Source: Actinomycetota bacterium
Lineage (GTDB): Bacteria; Actinomycetota; Geothermincolia; Fen-727; Anoxymicrobiaceae
Assembly (NCBI GenBank): GCA_003154635.1
Contig: PMDX01000136.1
Location: forward strand, 1 to 6,034
Length of the DNA: 6,034 nucleotides
Direction: 5' to 3'
In this document: piece after piece, positions 1-6,034 of the stretch
How positions within the stretch are numbered: the stretch's first letter is position 1
Layout: each line of letters starts with the position of its first letter
The notes under the pieces: generated by a model
Databases searched by the model: none
What the model saw: only the letters and a program-made list of their open reading frames with translations
What the model was told of the DNA's origin: nothing
Position numbers and translations under genes: made by a program

Positions 1-593
1 CGCAGGTCGAGCAGGTTGAAGAAGTTGGCGGCAAGAGCTATGAGCGCTGCGTCCAGCACCCACTTTCCATATGCGCTGAGAGGGGTTGACGGGTACAACA
101 AGATCACCAGTTTGGCAGTCGCCGCCAGGGCGACCACGAACCCCATGACCGCTTTGAACAGGCCTGTCGTGAACCTCCCGCTCATGGCCTCCGAGATATG
201 CCCCTTGAATCCTCTCGCTCCACCATCCCCGGCGACGTCGTCGATAAATCCCACGAGGGACATCCCTATGACGAGTATCAGCATCGTCTGCATTCCTACC
301 GCGAGAGAAAAGTTCGACAGGAGCCGCTTTTCGCCCAGTACCGAGAAAGGCCTCGACAGGGTTATCGACACCGCGACCCATGCTACGAGAAAGGTCGGGG
401 CGAAGATGAGCCCGCCCGCTGTCGGGATCTCTGCACCCCTGAAATTCTTCTTCATGAGTGAGGGACTCGAGAACATCCTGCGAGAGGAATGGAGAAACAC
501 CCAACCGGCTGCGAGAGATCCAATGAGCATCCCAAGAGCAGCGAAGAGCTCTGTCGATGTCACCCTCGTCGCATCAATCGCCCGTGGAAGCAA
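1..593 (-). CDS. MraY/WecA-like polyprenyl-phosphate sugar-1-phosphate transferase (glycosyltransferase family 4), 3' part cut by window edge
   Basis: Reading the reverse complement gives an open frame of 197 codons that runs off position 1 without a stop. The family moves a sugar 1-phosphate from a UDP-sugar onto undecaprenyl phosphate in the membrane. From the chosen start I see a hydrophobic segment (about 14-34), then NFRGAEIPTAGG (50-61), which corresponds to the PTxGG loop of MraY. More hydrophobic stretches lie at about 59-79, 97-117, 144-168 and 177-195. The acidic motif GFIDDVAGD (115-123) carries the Asp pair D118/D119 expected to bind Mg2+, followed by RGFKGHI (127-133). The visible end NFFNLLDLR (189-197) matches the MraY/WecA Asn...Asp motif but reads DLR where classic members have DG. 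The start is uncertain: TTG at 593 has GGGGGAGG four bases upstream and overlaps the previous gene by 20 bp, while GTG at 563 would avoid the overlap but has no well-spaced Shine-Dalgarno. The sugar substrate cannot be told. It lies last in the visible steA-steB-GT2 series. Confidence 0.85.
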   Translation of the reverse strand, partial: MLPRAIDATRVTSTELFAALGMLIGSLAAGWVFLHSSRRMFSSPSLMKKNFRGAEIPTAGGLIFAPTFLVAWVAVSITLSRPFSVLGEKRLLSNFSLAVGMQTMLILVIGMSLVGFIDDVAGDGGARGFKGHISEAMSGRFTTGLFKAVMGFVVALAATAKLVILLYPSTPLSAYGKWVLDAALIALAANFFNLLDL

Positions 594-1269
594 AGAACCT
601 CCCCCGGAGAACCGCACGCTTCATGAGAACCACCAGGATCTGGCGAAACTGCTTGCCCCTGTGGACGAAACCGGCCAGGTCTCTCCCCGTCTCCCTGTGG
701 GACATCGTAGTCGGCACCTCGACGACGTTCAGGCCCGCCCTCAGAGCATCGACGGTCATCGCCACCTCCATCCCGAACCCCCCGGCAAACGGCGCCACCG
801 CGAGGTAAGCCTCGCGAGTCATCGCTCGCTGTCCGGATATGGGCGACGCCATCTGGCGGCCGGACAGGAGCGCGATACCTCTCCGCGCAAGGCCTTTCAC
901 AAGCCCGAATCCGCCTTTTCGAAGCGCCGGGCCGAACGATGCGATAGCCAGGTCCGCATTTCCGCCGAGGACCGGCTCGAGGATCGAGCGTACTTCAAGA
1001 GCGTGTTCGGCGAGGTCTCCGTCGATGAGCAGCAACGCTTCGAAGTCAAGCTCGCCTGTGACACGGTTGACAGAACAGCCTTTGCCGAGGTTGCGGCCGT
1101 TGACCACCACGGTGGCCCCCGCTTCGGATGCCTCCCTTGCCGTCCGGTCGCCCGACGCGTCATCGATAACGACCACCCGCTCGATGCATTCCAGGCCGAG
1201 GAGCGACGACACGGTGAGCGAGATGGTCCCGGCCTCCCGGTAAGATGGAACTACGGCCACGGCTCTCAA
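574..1269 (-). CDS. Family 2 (GT-A fold) glycosyltransferase
   Basis: A 231-residue soluble-looking glycosyltransferase with a nucleotide-sugar binding GT-A domain. Visible motifs are AVVPSYREAGTI (5-16) at the N-terminal strand, VIDDASGD (34-41) for nucleotide binding, NLGKG (60-64), and IDGDL (82-86), the DxD-type metal site. SPISGQRAM (142-150) and HRETGRD (191-197) are blocks I associate with glycosyltransferases beside SteAB and, distantly, with polyprenyl-phosphate sugar and glucosyl-3-phosphoglycerate synthases. There is no clear membrane segment. A longer reading from GTG 1305 would overlap the upstream gene by 29 bp and lacks a good ribosome binding site. TTG 1269 has GAGG five bases upstream and begins right before the first core strand, as usual for the family. 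The gene starts 7 bp after the SteB-family stop codon, suggesting translational coupling. A role in an envelope or lipid-linked glycan is inferred from the neighbouring MraY-like enzyme. Donor and acceptor are unknown. Confidence 0.87.
   Translation of the reverse strand: MRAVAVVPSYREAGTISLTVSSLLGLECIERVVVIDDASGDRTAREASEAGATVVVNGRNLGKGCSVNRVTGELDFEALLLIDGDLAEHALEVRSILEPVLGGNADLAIASFGPALRKGGFGLVKGLARRGIALLSGRQMASPISGQRAMTREAYLAVAPFAGGFGMEVAMTVDALRAGLNVVEVPTTMSHRETGRDLAGFVHRGKQFRQILVVLMKRAVLRGRFFASTGD
598..605 (-). promoter_or_regulatory. Shine-Dalgarno sequence for the MraY-like gene
   Basis: On the minus strand this reads GGGGGAGG, with four bases to TTG at 593-591. It sits inside the last codons of the glycosyltransferase gene, so it could be coincidental coding sequence. 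It is the main reason for preferring TTG 593 over GTG 563. Confidence 0.45.
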
Positions 1270-1274
1270 GTCAG

Positions 1275-1278
1275 CCTC
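1275..1278 (-). promoter_or_regulatory. Shine-Dalgarno GAGG for the family 2 glycosyltransferase
   Basis: GAGG lies five bases before TTG 1269 and overlaps the TGA stop (1279-1277) of the upstream SteB-family gene. Stop and ribosome binding site share bases, a common sign of coupled translation. It decides TTG 1269 over GTG 1305. Confidence 0.55.
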
Positions 1279-2125
1279 ACTGGCCCGCCGGCACCGGAAC
1301 GACACGACCTGCCGCGCTGCCCGTACCGAAATTGCCGCCCGTTCCCTGGAGTACCATCACCGTTGCGACCTGTCCGGGCACAGTGTCTACGTGGTCGATC
1401 GTCGATATCCCGTTTTTCTTATATGTCAGCATCACCGAATCGTCCGCGGAAGAACCGGAGACACCGACAAGCGGGAATTTTGTTGTAACAAATGACCGCA
1501 CGAGTGGAACGTCGACCTTGTCCATGGCGGTCTCCTCTATCGGCCCGAGCAGCAGCGCCGCGTCCACCGGCTGCGACAGGACTCCACGAACCTGTATGAC
1601 CCCAAGCTGTTGCAGGGTCGCCAGGATGCCGGCGTTGTCCGCGGTCTGGAGCTGGTGGACCAGCTCTTCGTATATCCGTCCCCGTAGAGCCTGTTCGTCG
1701 CCTTGCATTCCGAAAAGCGTGTTGAGATTGGCTATCACGGCGGGGTTTTTGTACGCATCCGTACCGGAAATCGTTATCGTCACCGGCATCACGCCACCTC
1801 CAGCGGAAATGGCGTCAGTGATCCCCGCAACCGCGTTTCCGTCGGCGTCTTTTTTGGCCAGGAGCGCGAAAGATTTACCGGCCAGCCTTCCTGTGTCCAG
1901 ATAGACTTTGGACTGCTCGGCGAATTTCTTATAGGCGTCGAGCTGGTTGTTGAGGTCGGCGTTCTTGGCCTTGATCTCGTCGAAGGTGGAGCGAAGGGAC
2001 TTAATCTGTGCTTTCTGCTCGGCAACAAGCCCGCGCTCGACTATCGTAGTCCCGAGAAGTATTCCGATACCGAGTGCCAGAAATACGGCCACCAGCGAGA
2101 TGACGTGATATCGCATGTCCAGCAA
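1277..2125 (-). CDS. steB: SteB/MctB-family single-pass membrane protein (often annotated 'copper transporter')
   Basis: The protein has 282 residues from the chosen start. It opens with LDMRYHVISLVAVFLALGIG (2-21), the hallmark RYH-x-x-SL start of the MctB/SteB family, and one membrane helix at about 8-28. A charged, probably coiled-coil stretch follows (about 34-70). The rest is a mixed alpha/beta domain expected outside the membrane, ending in a Gly-rich tail. In Corynebacterium the homologue SteB partners SteA at the division site. The Mycobacterium tuberculosis homologue Rv1698 (MctB) was linked to copper tolerance. This protein contains no cysteine and few His or Met, so a metal role is not visible. 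Two TTG codons compete: 2131 (284 aa, only 3 bases after GGAGG) and 2125 (9 bases after). TTG 2125 gives the M-x-x-x-RYH spacing I recall from the family. The gene follows steA by 41 bp and leads into the glycosyltransferase. The family is clear, while the molecular function is not. Confidence 0.9.
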   Translation of the reverse strand: MLDMRYHVISLVAVFLALGIGILLGTTIVERGLVAEQKAQIKSLRSTFDEIKAKNADLNNQLDAYKKFAEQSKVYLDTGRLAGKSFALLAKKDADGNAVAGITDAISAGGGVMPVTITISGTDAYKNPAVIANLNTLFGMQGDEQALRGRIYEELVHQLQTADNAGILATLQQLGVIQVRGVLSQPVDAALLLGPIEETAMDKVDVPLVRSFVTTKFPLVGVSGSSADDSVMLTYKKNGISTIDHVDTVPGQVATVMVLQGTGGNFGTGSAAGRVVPVPAGQ

Positions 2126-2134
2126 ATGCAACTA

Positions 2135-2139
2135 CCTCC
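2135..2139 (-). promoter_or_regulatory. Shine-Dalgarno GGAGG for the SteB-family gene
   Basis: GGAGG is followed by an in-frame TAG, then TTG (2131), CAT, TTG (2125). The stop fixes the upstream limit of the gene. Spacing is 3 bases to the first TTG and 9 to the second, favouring the second. Confidence 0.65.
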
Positions 2140-2166
2140 ATACACTGCGAACCATATCAGGAAGAC

Positions 2167-3342
2167 TCATATGAGGTTCTGTAATTTCATGAGCCATACC
2201 TGGAACCGCATGGCCAGCACCGATATGAACTGGCGAACAGGGTCCGAGAGTAAGATGACGATTATTATGACGACCAGAGCGGCCACTACCATTAGCGCGA
2301 GGTGCCAGGCCTTGACCCGTGTCTGATAGAGCTTGCTGACACCTTTGGCGTCGACGAGCACTCCACCGACGCGCAACCTCACCAGGAACGTGCTTGCCAT
2401 GCCCTTCCTGTCCTTGTCGAGAAATTCGATCAGGCTTGTGTGGCCTCCAACAACCGCAATGAGCTCCGCGCCTTTCTCGTATGCGATCAACATCGCAATA
2501 TCTTCGCTTGTCCCGGGGTAGTGAAAGACAGTGGACTCGAGCCCTCTTTCTTCGAGCCGGGCTTTTCCGGGCGCCCGCCCGTCCGCGTACCCGTGGACCA
2601 CCAGTTCCGCCCCGCTGTCGAGAGCCTTATCGGAGATGCTGTCAAAATCACCGACGACCATGTGCGGCTTGTAACCCATCTCGAGCAGGGCGTCAGCGCC
2701 TCCGTCCACCGCCACGAAGATCGGCCTGACTTCTCTGATGTAGCTGCGCAGCGCCATCAGGTCCTGCTTGTAATCGTGACCGCGCACCACGATGAGGGTG
2801 TGCTTGCCCTTGAACCTGGTTTGAATGTGAGGAAGGTCGACACTCTCGAGGAGGATCTCTTTCTCGGTTTCCAGGAGCGCAACGGTATTGGCCGCGAAGT
2901 CGCCCAGGTGTTTTCCCAACCTGGCCTTGCTGTCTTCGATCCTGAGCTCGATCTCCTCGAACGTAAGGAGCGTGCCTCGGGTTATCAGCTCGCCGTCCCT
3001 GAAGATGGAATTGCCCGCAATGCTGATAGTCTCCCCCTCTTTGAGGAGTTCGAATATCCGTTCTCCGACTTCGTCCAGGATGTTGATGCCCGAAGCGACG
3101 ATCGAGAGCGGGCCGAGATTGGGATACTTGCCGGTCACCGAGCACGCGGCGTTGATAATGAACGCCGGTCTTGATTCGATGAGTGATTCGGCCGACACGC
3201 GGTCGATGTCGGTGTGGTCGATTATAGCTATCTCGCCCGGCTTGAGGCGTTTTACGAGGTTCTTTGTTCTCTTGTCCAGCCTCGCAAGCGCAAAGACATA
3301 GTCCTCTACGCCGCTCCTGGCCGGCTGCGTTGTTGTTTCCAT
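2167..3342 (-). CDS. steA: SteA-family cytokinetic membrane protein with a thiamine pyrophosphokinase-like domain
   Basis: The protein has 391 residues and aligns along its whole length with the SteA/Rv1697 family as I remember it. The N-terminal part (about 12-175) holds LVKRLKPGEIAIIDHTDIDR (29-48), then NAACSVTGKYPNLGP (64-78) and IAGNSIFRDGELITRGT (108-124). The middle (about 180-330) resembles the thiamine pyrophosphokinase fold, with AVDGGADALLEMG (211-223) and VVGDFDSIS (229-237). A membrane helix lies at about 347-366, followed by a short amphipathic tail, so most of the protein should be cytoplasmic. In Corynebacterium SteA localises to the division ring and works with SteB in cell separation and wall integrity. 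Thiamine kinase activity is not established for the family. The frame stays open to TTG 3372, but ATG 3342 has GGGAGAAGG seven bases upstream, and a promoter-like element would put the transcript start downstream of that TTG. The gene lies 112 bp after recN and 41 bp before steB. Confidence 0.93.
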   Translation of the reverse strand: METTTQPARSGVEDYVFALARLDKRTKNLVKRLKPGEIAIIDHTDIDRVSAESLIESRPAFIINAACSVTGKYPNLGPLSIVASGINILDEVGERIFELLKEGETISIAGNSIFRDGELITRGTLLTFEEIELRIEDSKARLGKHLGDFAANTVALLETEKEILLESVDLPHIQTRFKGKHTLIVVRGHDYKQDLMALRSYIREVRPIFVAVDGGADALLEMGYKPHMVVGDFDSISDKALDSGAELVVHGYADGRAPGKARLEERGLESTVFHYPGTSEDIAMLIAYEKGAELIAVVGGHTSLIEFLDKDRKGMASTFLVRLRVGGVLVDAKGVSKLYQTRVKAWHLALMVVAALVVIIIVILLSDPVRQFISVLAMRFQVWLMKLQNLI

Positions 3343-3349
3343 CTGAAGG

Positions 3350-3358
3350 CCTTCTCCC
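3350..3358 (-). promoter_or_regulatory. Shine-Dalgarno GGGAGAAGG for steA
   Basis: The purine-rich GGGAGAAGG lies seven bases before ATG 3342-3340. The competing TTG at 3372 has no such sequence upstream, only GCGATAATAC. This decides the start of steA. Confidence 0.65.
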
Positions 3359-3374
3359 GCCTGGTCCGTCAAGT

Positions 3375-3383
3375 ATTATCGCA
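3375..3383 (-). promoter_or_regulatory. Possible extended -10 promoter element for the steA operon
   Basis: On the minus strand this reads TGCGATAAT, an extended -10 (TGn plus GATAAT, one mismatch to TATAAT). No good -35 is seen 16-18 bases upstream, which is tolerable for extended -10 promoters. A start about 7 bases downstream (near 3368) would give a leader of roughly 26 bases to ATG 3342, just enough for the ribosome binding site. It lies in the largest gap of the window, between recN and steA. This is a pattern match only. Confidence 0.35.
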
Positions 3384-3454
3384 CATCGGCGTCCTTGCCG
3401 GCGCTTACTCTACTTTGACGGCATTTCAACGAATGCGTTCCGCCCCATCCCCGA

Positions 3455-5173
3455 CTACTTTCTTCGCGCGCGCACGAGAATATCCCGCGCGTGCTCTTTC
3501 GTGACTTTACGTCCGCTCGAGTCGCCCAGCATGCGGCACATCTCCTCTATCCTGCTCTCATCGTCGAGGAGCTCCACGGTGGTGTTCCCCGAGCCGTCAT
3601 CCTGTTGCTTGAACACCCGGTACTGCCAGTCGGCGAATGTGGCGATCTGTGGAATGTGCGTTATGCAGAAGACCTGGTGATAACCGGTCAGTACGCGAAG
3701 TTTCTCGCCGATCTTACGCGCGGTATCCCCGCCTATTCCGGCATCTACCTCGTCGAATATGAGGACGGGGAGCCTGTCTGTTTCGGCTAGCACTATCTTA
3801 AGGGCGAGCATGACGCGAGACATCTCTCCGCCGGAAGCGATCTTCCTCAGGGGCCTTGCGGGTTCGGACGGCTGCGAGCTGAAGAGAAATTCTACTTCGG
3901 ACGTCCCACTCGGACCGTACGGACCGGTCTCCCTGTCCCGAGAAGCCCCCACGTCGCGCTCTGTGACCATCACCTCAACTCTCGCGCCGGCAAGCTCGAG
4001 CTGTGACATCTCTTGCGTTACGGCCCTCTCGAGCAATGCAGCAGACGTCTTTCTCGATTCCGAGAGCTCAGCTGCCAGTATTGATATAGCGACTTGCTCT
4101 TCATGGATCTCAGAGTCCAGGACGGCTCCTCTGGAGGCTAACTCCTCCAGCCTCGCAAGCTTTCGCGATGCCTCTTCGCGGTACAGCAGGACGGCTTCAA
4201 GGGAGCCACCGTACCTGCGGAAGAGGTCGCGAAGCGAGCTCAGCCTTGTTTCTACTTCCTCGAGGCGCTCCGGGTCTGTCTCGAGCGACTCTCGGTATCT
4301 GACTACTTCCGCCGCGACGTCCTCTAATTCGTACCCGATGGATTCAAGCCTGTCCGCCACGGGTGCGAGTTTCTCGTCGTGCGCCACCATGGCCTGCATA
4401 TCACTCTGCGACTTTTCCAGCATCTCCAGTGCGGCGAACGAAGAACGGTCATCTCCAACCAGTGCGTCCTCGACCCTCGAGGCCAATTCCCAGAGCTCTC
4501 TCGCATGCCGCATGCGCTTCGCGTCAGCTTCAAGCTCTTCCAGCTCACCGGGCTGCAACCGTACGTTGTCGATCACCTCTATCTCGTGGGAAAGGAGTTC
4601 GGCTTCCGTTGTTGGATCGCGACCTTCACCGTTCGACTCGCGCTTCTCGGCGAGCAGAGACCTGAGATTTGCGTGCCGGGCTCTGTAATCCACCAGTGTC
4701 TCGAGGTGCCCGGGTCCGGCAAAACGGTCCAGATACTCGAGATGCGTACCGGGTTTCAGGAGCGCCTGGTGGGTGTTCTGCCCGTGAACCTCCACCAGAA
4801 GGGCTCCAATGTCCGCGAGCGCCGCGACAGGGGCGAGGCGGCCGTTAACCGTGCACCTCGATTTTCCGTCGCTCGATACCGTACGACCGAGTATCAGCTC
4901 GGTTTCGCCCTCATCGATGTATCCCAGCCGTTCCAGCTCACTTGCAGTAAGTGGGAGAGCGGACAGGGCAAATACCGCCTGGAACCTCGCGCTCGATGCC
5001 CCAAGCCTCACCTGCAGGCTATCGGCTCTGTCTCCGAGCAGGAGGCCGATCGCACCGACGAGGACCGTCTTTCCCGCACCTGTCTCTCCTGTGATGACGT
5101 TCAGACCGGGATGAAAATCGACCTCGACACTCTCGATCAGCGCAAAATCGGAAACGCTCAAATAGGTCAGCAA
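3455..5173 (-). CDS. recN: DNA repair protein RecN, SMC-like ATPase
   Basis: The protein has 572 residues, a normal RecN length (E. coli about 553, B. subtilis about 576). RecN is a cytoplasmic SMC-like ATPase that helps hold or join DNA ends during RecA-dependent double-strand break repair. The head begins MLTYLSVSDFALIESVEVDF (1-20), with Walker A GETGAGKT at 29-36 and VHGQNTHQ (129-136) as the family's HGQ block. A long helical coiled-coil middle spans about 155-400. The second half-head has the signature ASGGEMSR (446-453), Walker B VLIFDEVDAGIGG (470-482) with catalytic E475, and the switch histidine in ITHIPQIA (504-511). The usual NPGEP before the signature reads QPSEPARPL (434-442). 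TTG 5173 is chosen because GAGGAG lies five bases upstream and the family starts with this ML-x-x-L pattern. It begins 11 bp after the nadK stop, so the two are very likely co-transcribed, as in mycobacteria. Confidence 0.98.
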   Translation of the reverse strand: MLTYLSVSDFALIESVEVDFHPGLNVITGETGAGKTVLVGAIGLLLGDRADSLQVRLGASSARFQAVFALSALPLTASELERLGYIDEGETELILGRTVSSDGKSRCTVNGRLAPVAALADIGALLVEVHGQNTHQALLKPGTHLEYLDRFAGPGHLETLVDYRARHANLRSLLAEKRESNGEGRDPTTEAELLSHEIEVIDNVRLQPGELEELEADAKRMRHARELWELASRVEDALVGDDRSSFAALEMLEKSQSDMQAMVAHDEKLAPVADRLESIGYELEDVAAEVVRYRESLETDPERLEEVETRLSSLRDLFRRYGGSLEAVLLYREEASRKLARLEELASRGAVLDSEIHEEQVAISILAAELSESRKTSAALLERAVTQEMSQLELAGARVEVMVTERDVGASRDRETGPYGPSGTSEVEFLFSSQPSEPARPLRKIASGGEMSRVMLALKIVLAETDRLPVLIFDEVDAGIGGDTARKIGEKLRVLTGYHQVFCITHIPQIATFADWQYRVFKQQDDGSGNTTVELLDDESRIEEMCRMLGDSSGRKVTKEHARDILVRARRK

Positions 5174-5178
5174 TCCTG

Positions 5179-5184
5179 CTCCTC
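5179..5184 (-). promoter_or_regulatory. Shine-Dalgarno GAGGAG for recN
   Basis: GAGGAG directly follows the nadK TAA stop and sits five bases before TTG 5173. It supports the TTG start and coupled expression of the two genes. Confidence 0.75.
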
Positions 5185-6034
5185 TTACAGAGGGCTCTCC
5201 ATGGGCAATGGCTGGAGAAACTTCTTGCGCAGCGTCTGGTAGAACGAAGTCCCCTCGAGTTCCAGTATGCGCACGGTGTAGTCAAGCATGTAGAACTCGA
5301 TTGTCGCGGTGCTGGGAACCTCCGCTTCCAGGTGACCGTCTATGCTCAATGACAGCCTTTCGGGCTTTTCTTTGACCACCACGGTTACACGGTCCCGGGA
5401 GTCAAGCACCATCGGCCTGCTGAACAGCATATGCGGGCAGATGGGTGTCATCAGCAGGCATTTGAGCTCTGGAGTGACAATGGGGCCTCCCGAAGAGAGC
5501 GAATAGGCGGTAGAGCCAGTCGCGCTCGAGAATATCAGGCCGTCCCCCGAGTACCTCATGAAGAATTCCCCGTTTACGTACGTCGAAAGGTGTATCAATC
5601 GCTCGCGGTCCAGCTTGCCGATTACGATCTCGTTGAGCGCGCGGTGCTCGCCGTGCTCTCCGTTGCTTCCAAGGCTGCATCCTACGGTCTGCCGCTCGCT
5701 GACGATGTACCTGCCGTCGAGGATGGCATCGAGTACATCCTCCGCCTCGTGCATCTCGGCTGCGGTCAGAAAGCCGAGCTTGCCGATATTTATCCCGACC
5801 ATCGGGACTTCGCGCCCCCAGAGCACGTCCACGGCGTGAAGCATGGTGCCGTCACCGCCCAACACCACAGCAAGGTCGACGTCCATTTCGCCGAGGTTTG
5901 TCGTTGGCGTCACAACCGAAAGCGCCGCCGCGTCGTTCTCCAGCATAAAATGCTCGACTCCCCTCTCGGAGAACCATTTGTCGAGGCTGAGGACCATCTC
6001 CGTGATACCAACCTTATCCGGATGCGGTATCACC
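5185..6034 (-). CDS. nadK: NAD kinase, 5' end cut by window edge
   Basis: The visible 282 codons cover nearly all of an NAD kinase, the cytoplasmic enzyme that phosphorylates NAD to NADP with ATP or polyphosphate. Counting from the GTG at 6033, GGDGTML lies at 59-65 (the conserved GGDGT with the catalytic Asp), NIGKLGFLTAAE at 82-93, and the NE pair of NEIVIG at 134-139. RYSGDGLIF (160-168) leads into ATGSTAYSLSSGGPI (171-185), the NAD-binding loop. SIDGH (230-234) lies near the C-terminus. The first visible residues, IPHPDK, normally follow a short strand (like xVGI), so GTG 6033 is probably an internal valine codon and the true start lies a few codons beyond the edge. The TAA at 5187-5185 is followed at once by the recN ribosome binding site. 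In mycobacteria the next gene upstream is tlyA, which cannot be checked here. Confidence 0.97.
   Translation of the reverse strand, partial: VIPHPDKVGITEMVLSLDKWFSERGVEHFMLENDAAALSVVTPTTNLGEMDVDLAVVLGGDGTMLHAVDVLWGREVPMVGINIGKLGFLTAAEMHEAEDVLDAILDGRYIVSERQTVGCSLGSNGEHGEHRALNEIVIGKLDRERLIHLSTYVNGEFFMRYSGDGLIFSSATGSTAYSLSSGGPIVTPELKCLLMTPICPHMLFSRPMVLDSRDRVTVVVKEKPERLSLSIDGHLEAEVPSTATIEFYMLDYTVRILELEGTSFYQTLRKKFLQPLPMESPL

Noticed and set aside
1270..1305. GTG 1305 as the start of the glycosyltransferase
   Set aside because: It would overlap the SteB-family gene by 29 bp, lacks a good ribosome site, and adds a charged stretch before the first core strand.
16..1488. Plus-strand open frame of 490 codons spanning the left quarter of the window
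   Set aside because: It is antisense to three genes with clear motifs (MraY-like, glycosyltransferase, SteB family). Its product is Arg/Pro/His-rich and shows no domain. The long opening is best explained by codon usage of the real genes.
2126..2166. AT-richer gap between steA and steB considered as a promoter region
   Set aside because: No pair of -35 and -10 boxes with proper spacing is visible. Only the GGAGG ribosome site is clear.
2302..3174. Plus-strand open frame of 290 codons
   Set aside because: It lies wholly antisense to steA and has no recognisable motif.
3343..3372. TTG 3372 as the start of steA, adding 10 residues
   Set aside because: There is no Shine-Dalgarno before it, the extra residues do not resemble the family, and the likely -10 element lies next to it.
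3421..3436. Inverted repeat GCATT-6-AATGC downstream of recN, considered as a terminator
   Set aside because: The stem is only 5 bp with few G-C pairs, and no T-run follows on the minus strand. It is too weak to call.
3759..4688. Plus-strand Ser-rich open frame of 309 codons, and another of 287 codons at 4379-5242
   Set aside because: Both are mainly antisense to recN, whose coiled-coil codons read as Ser-rich sequence on the other strand. Neither shows a domain.
4991..5170. Possible frameshift or defect in the recN start region, given the non-ATG start
   Set aside because: The first 60 residues match RecN continuously, including Walker A, and GAGGAG is well placed before TTG.

Overview
All six genes in this window lie on the minus strand, so transcription runs from right to left. 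In transcription order they are nadK (NAD kinase, 5' end cut by the right edge), recN (DNA repair ATPase), a SteA-family membrane protein, a SteB/MctB-family membrane protein, a family 2 (GT-A) glycosyltransferase, and an MraY/WecA-like polyprenyl-phosphate sugar-1-phosphate transferase whose 3' end is cut by the left edge. The last gene contains no stop inside the window; I found it by translating the reverse complement by hand.

Organism: nadK-recN-steA-steB is the core of the mycobacterial/corynebacterial locus ppnK-recN-Rv1697-Rv1698. It also occurs, from memory, with the two glycosyltransferases in deep-branching Actinobacteria and in some Peptococcus-type Firmicutes. G+C is moderate: four sampled lines range from 47 to 67 percent. 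A Gram-positive lineage, perhaps a deep actinobacterium or clostridial relative, fits best. I cannot place it more precisely.

Layout: nadK and recN are 11 bp apart. A gap of 112 bp (3343-3454) separates recN from steA. It holds a possible extended -10 element and is the only place where a new promoter looks plausible. steA-steB-GT2-GT4 then follow with gaps of about 40 bp, 7 bp and a short overlap, so they look like one unit. There is no gene-free stretch over 300 bases, no RNA gene, mobile element, CRISPR array or convincing terminator. Several starts appear to be TTG codons supported by a Shine-Dalgarno sequence.

How the genes may work together: nadK and recN are housekeeping genes. The downstream four form a plausible envelope module. 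SteA and SteB are known in corynebacteria as partners acting at the division site. The two glycosyltransferases look able to load a sugar phosphate onto a lipid carrier and to add or transfer a second sugar. The link between the SteAB pair and a lipid-linked glycan is my inference and is the most interesting point in the window.
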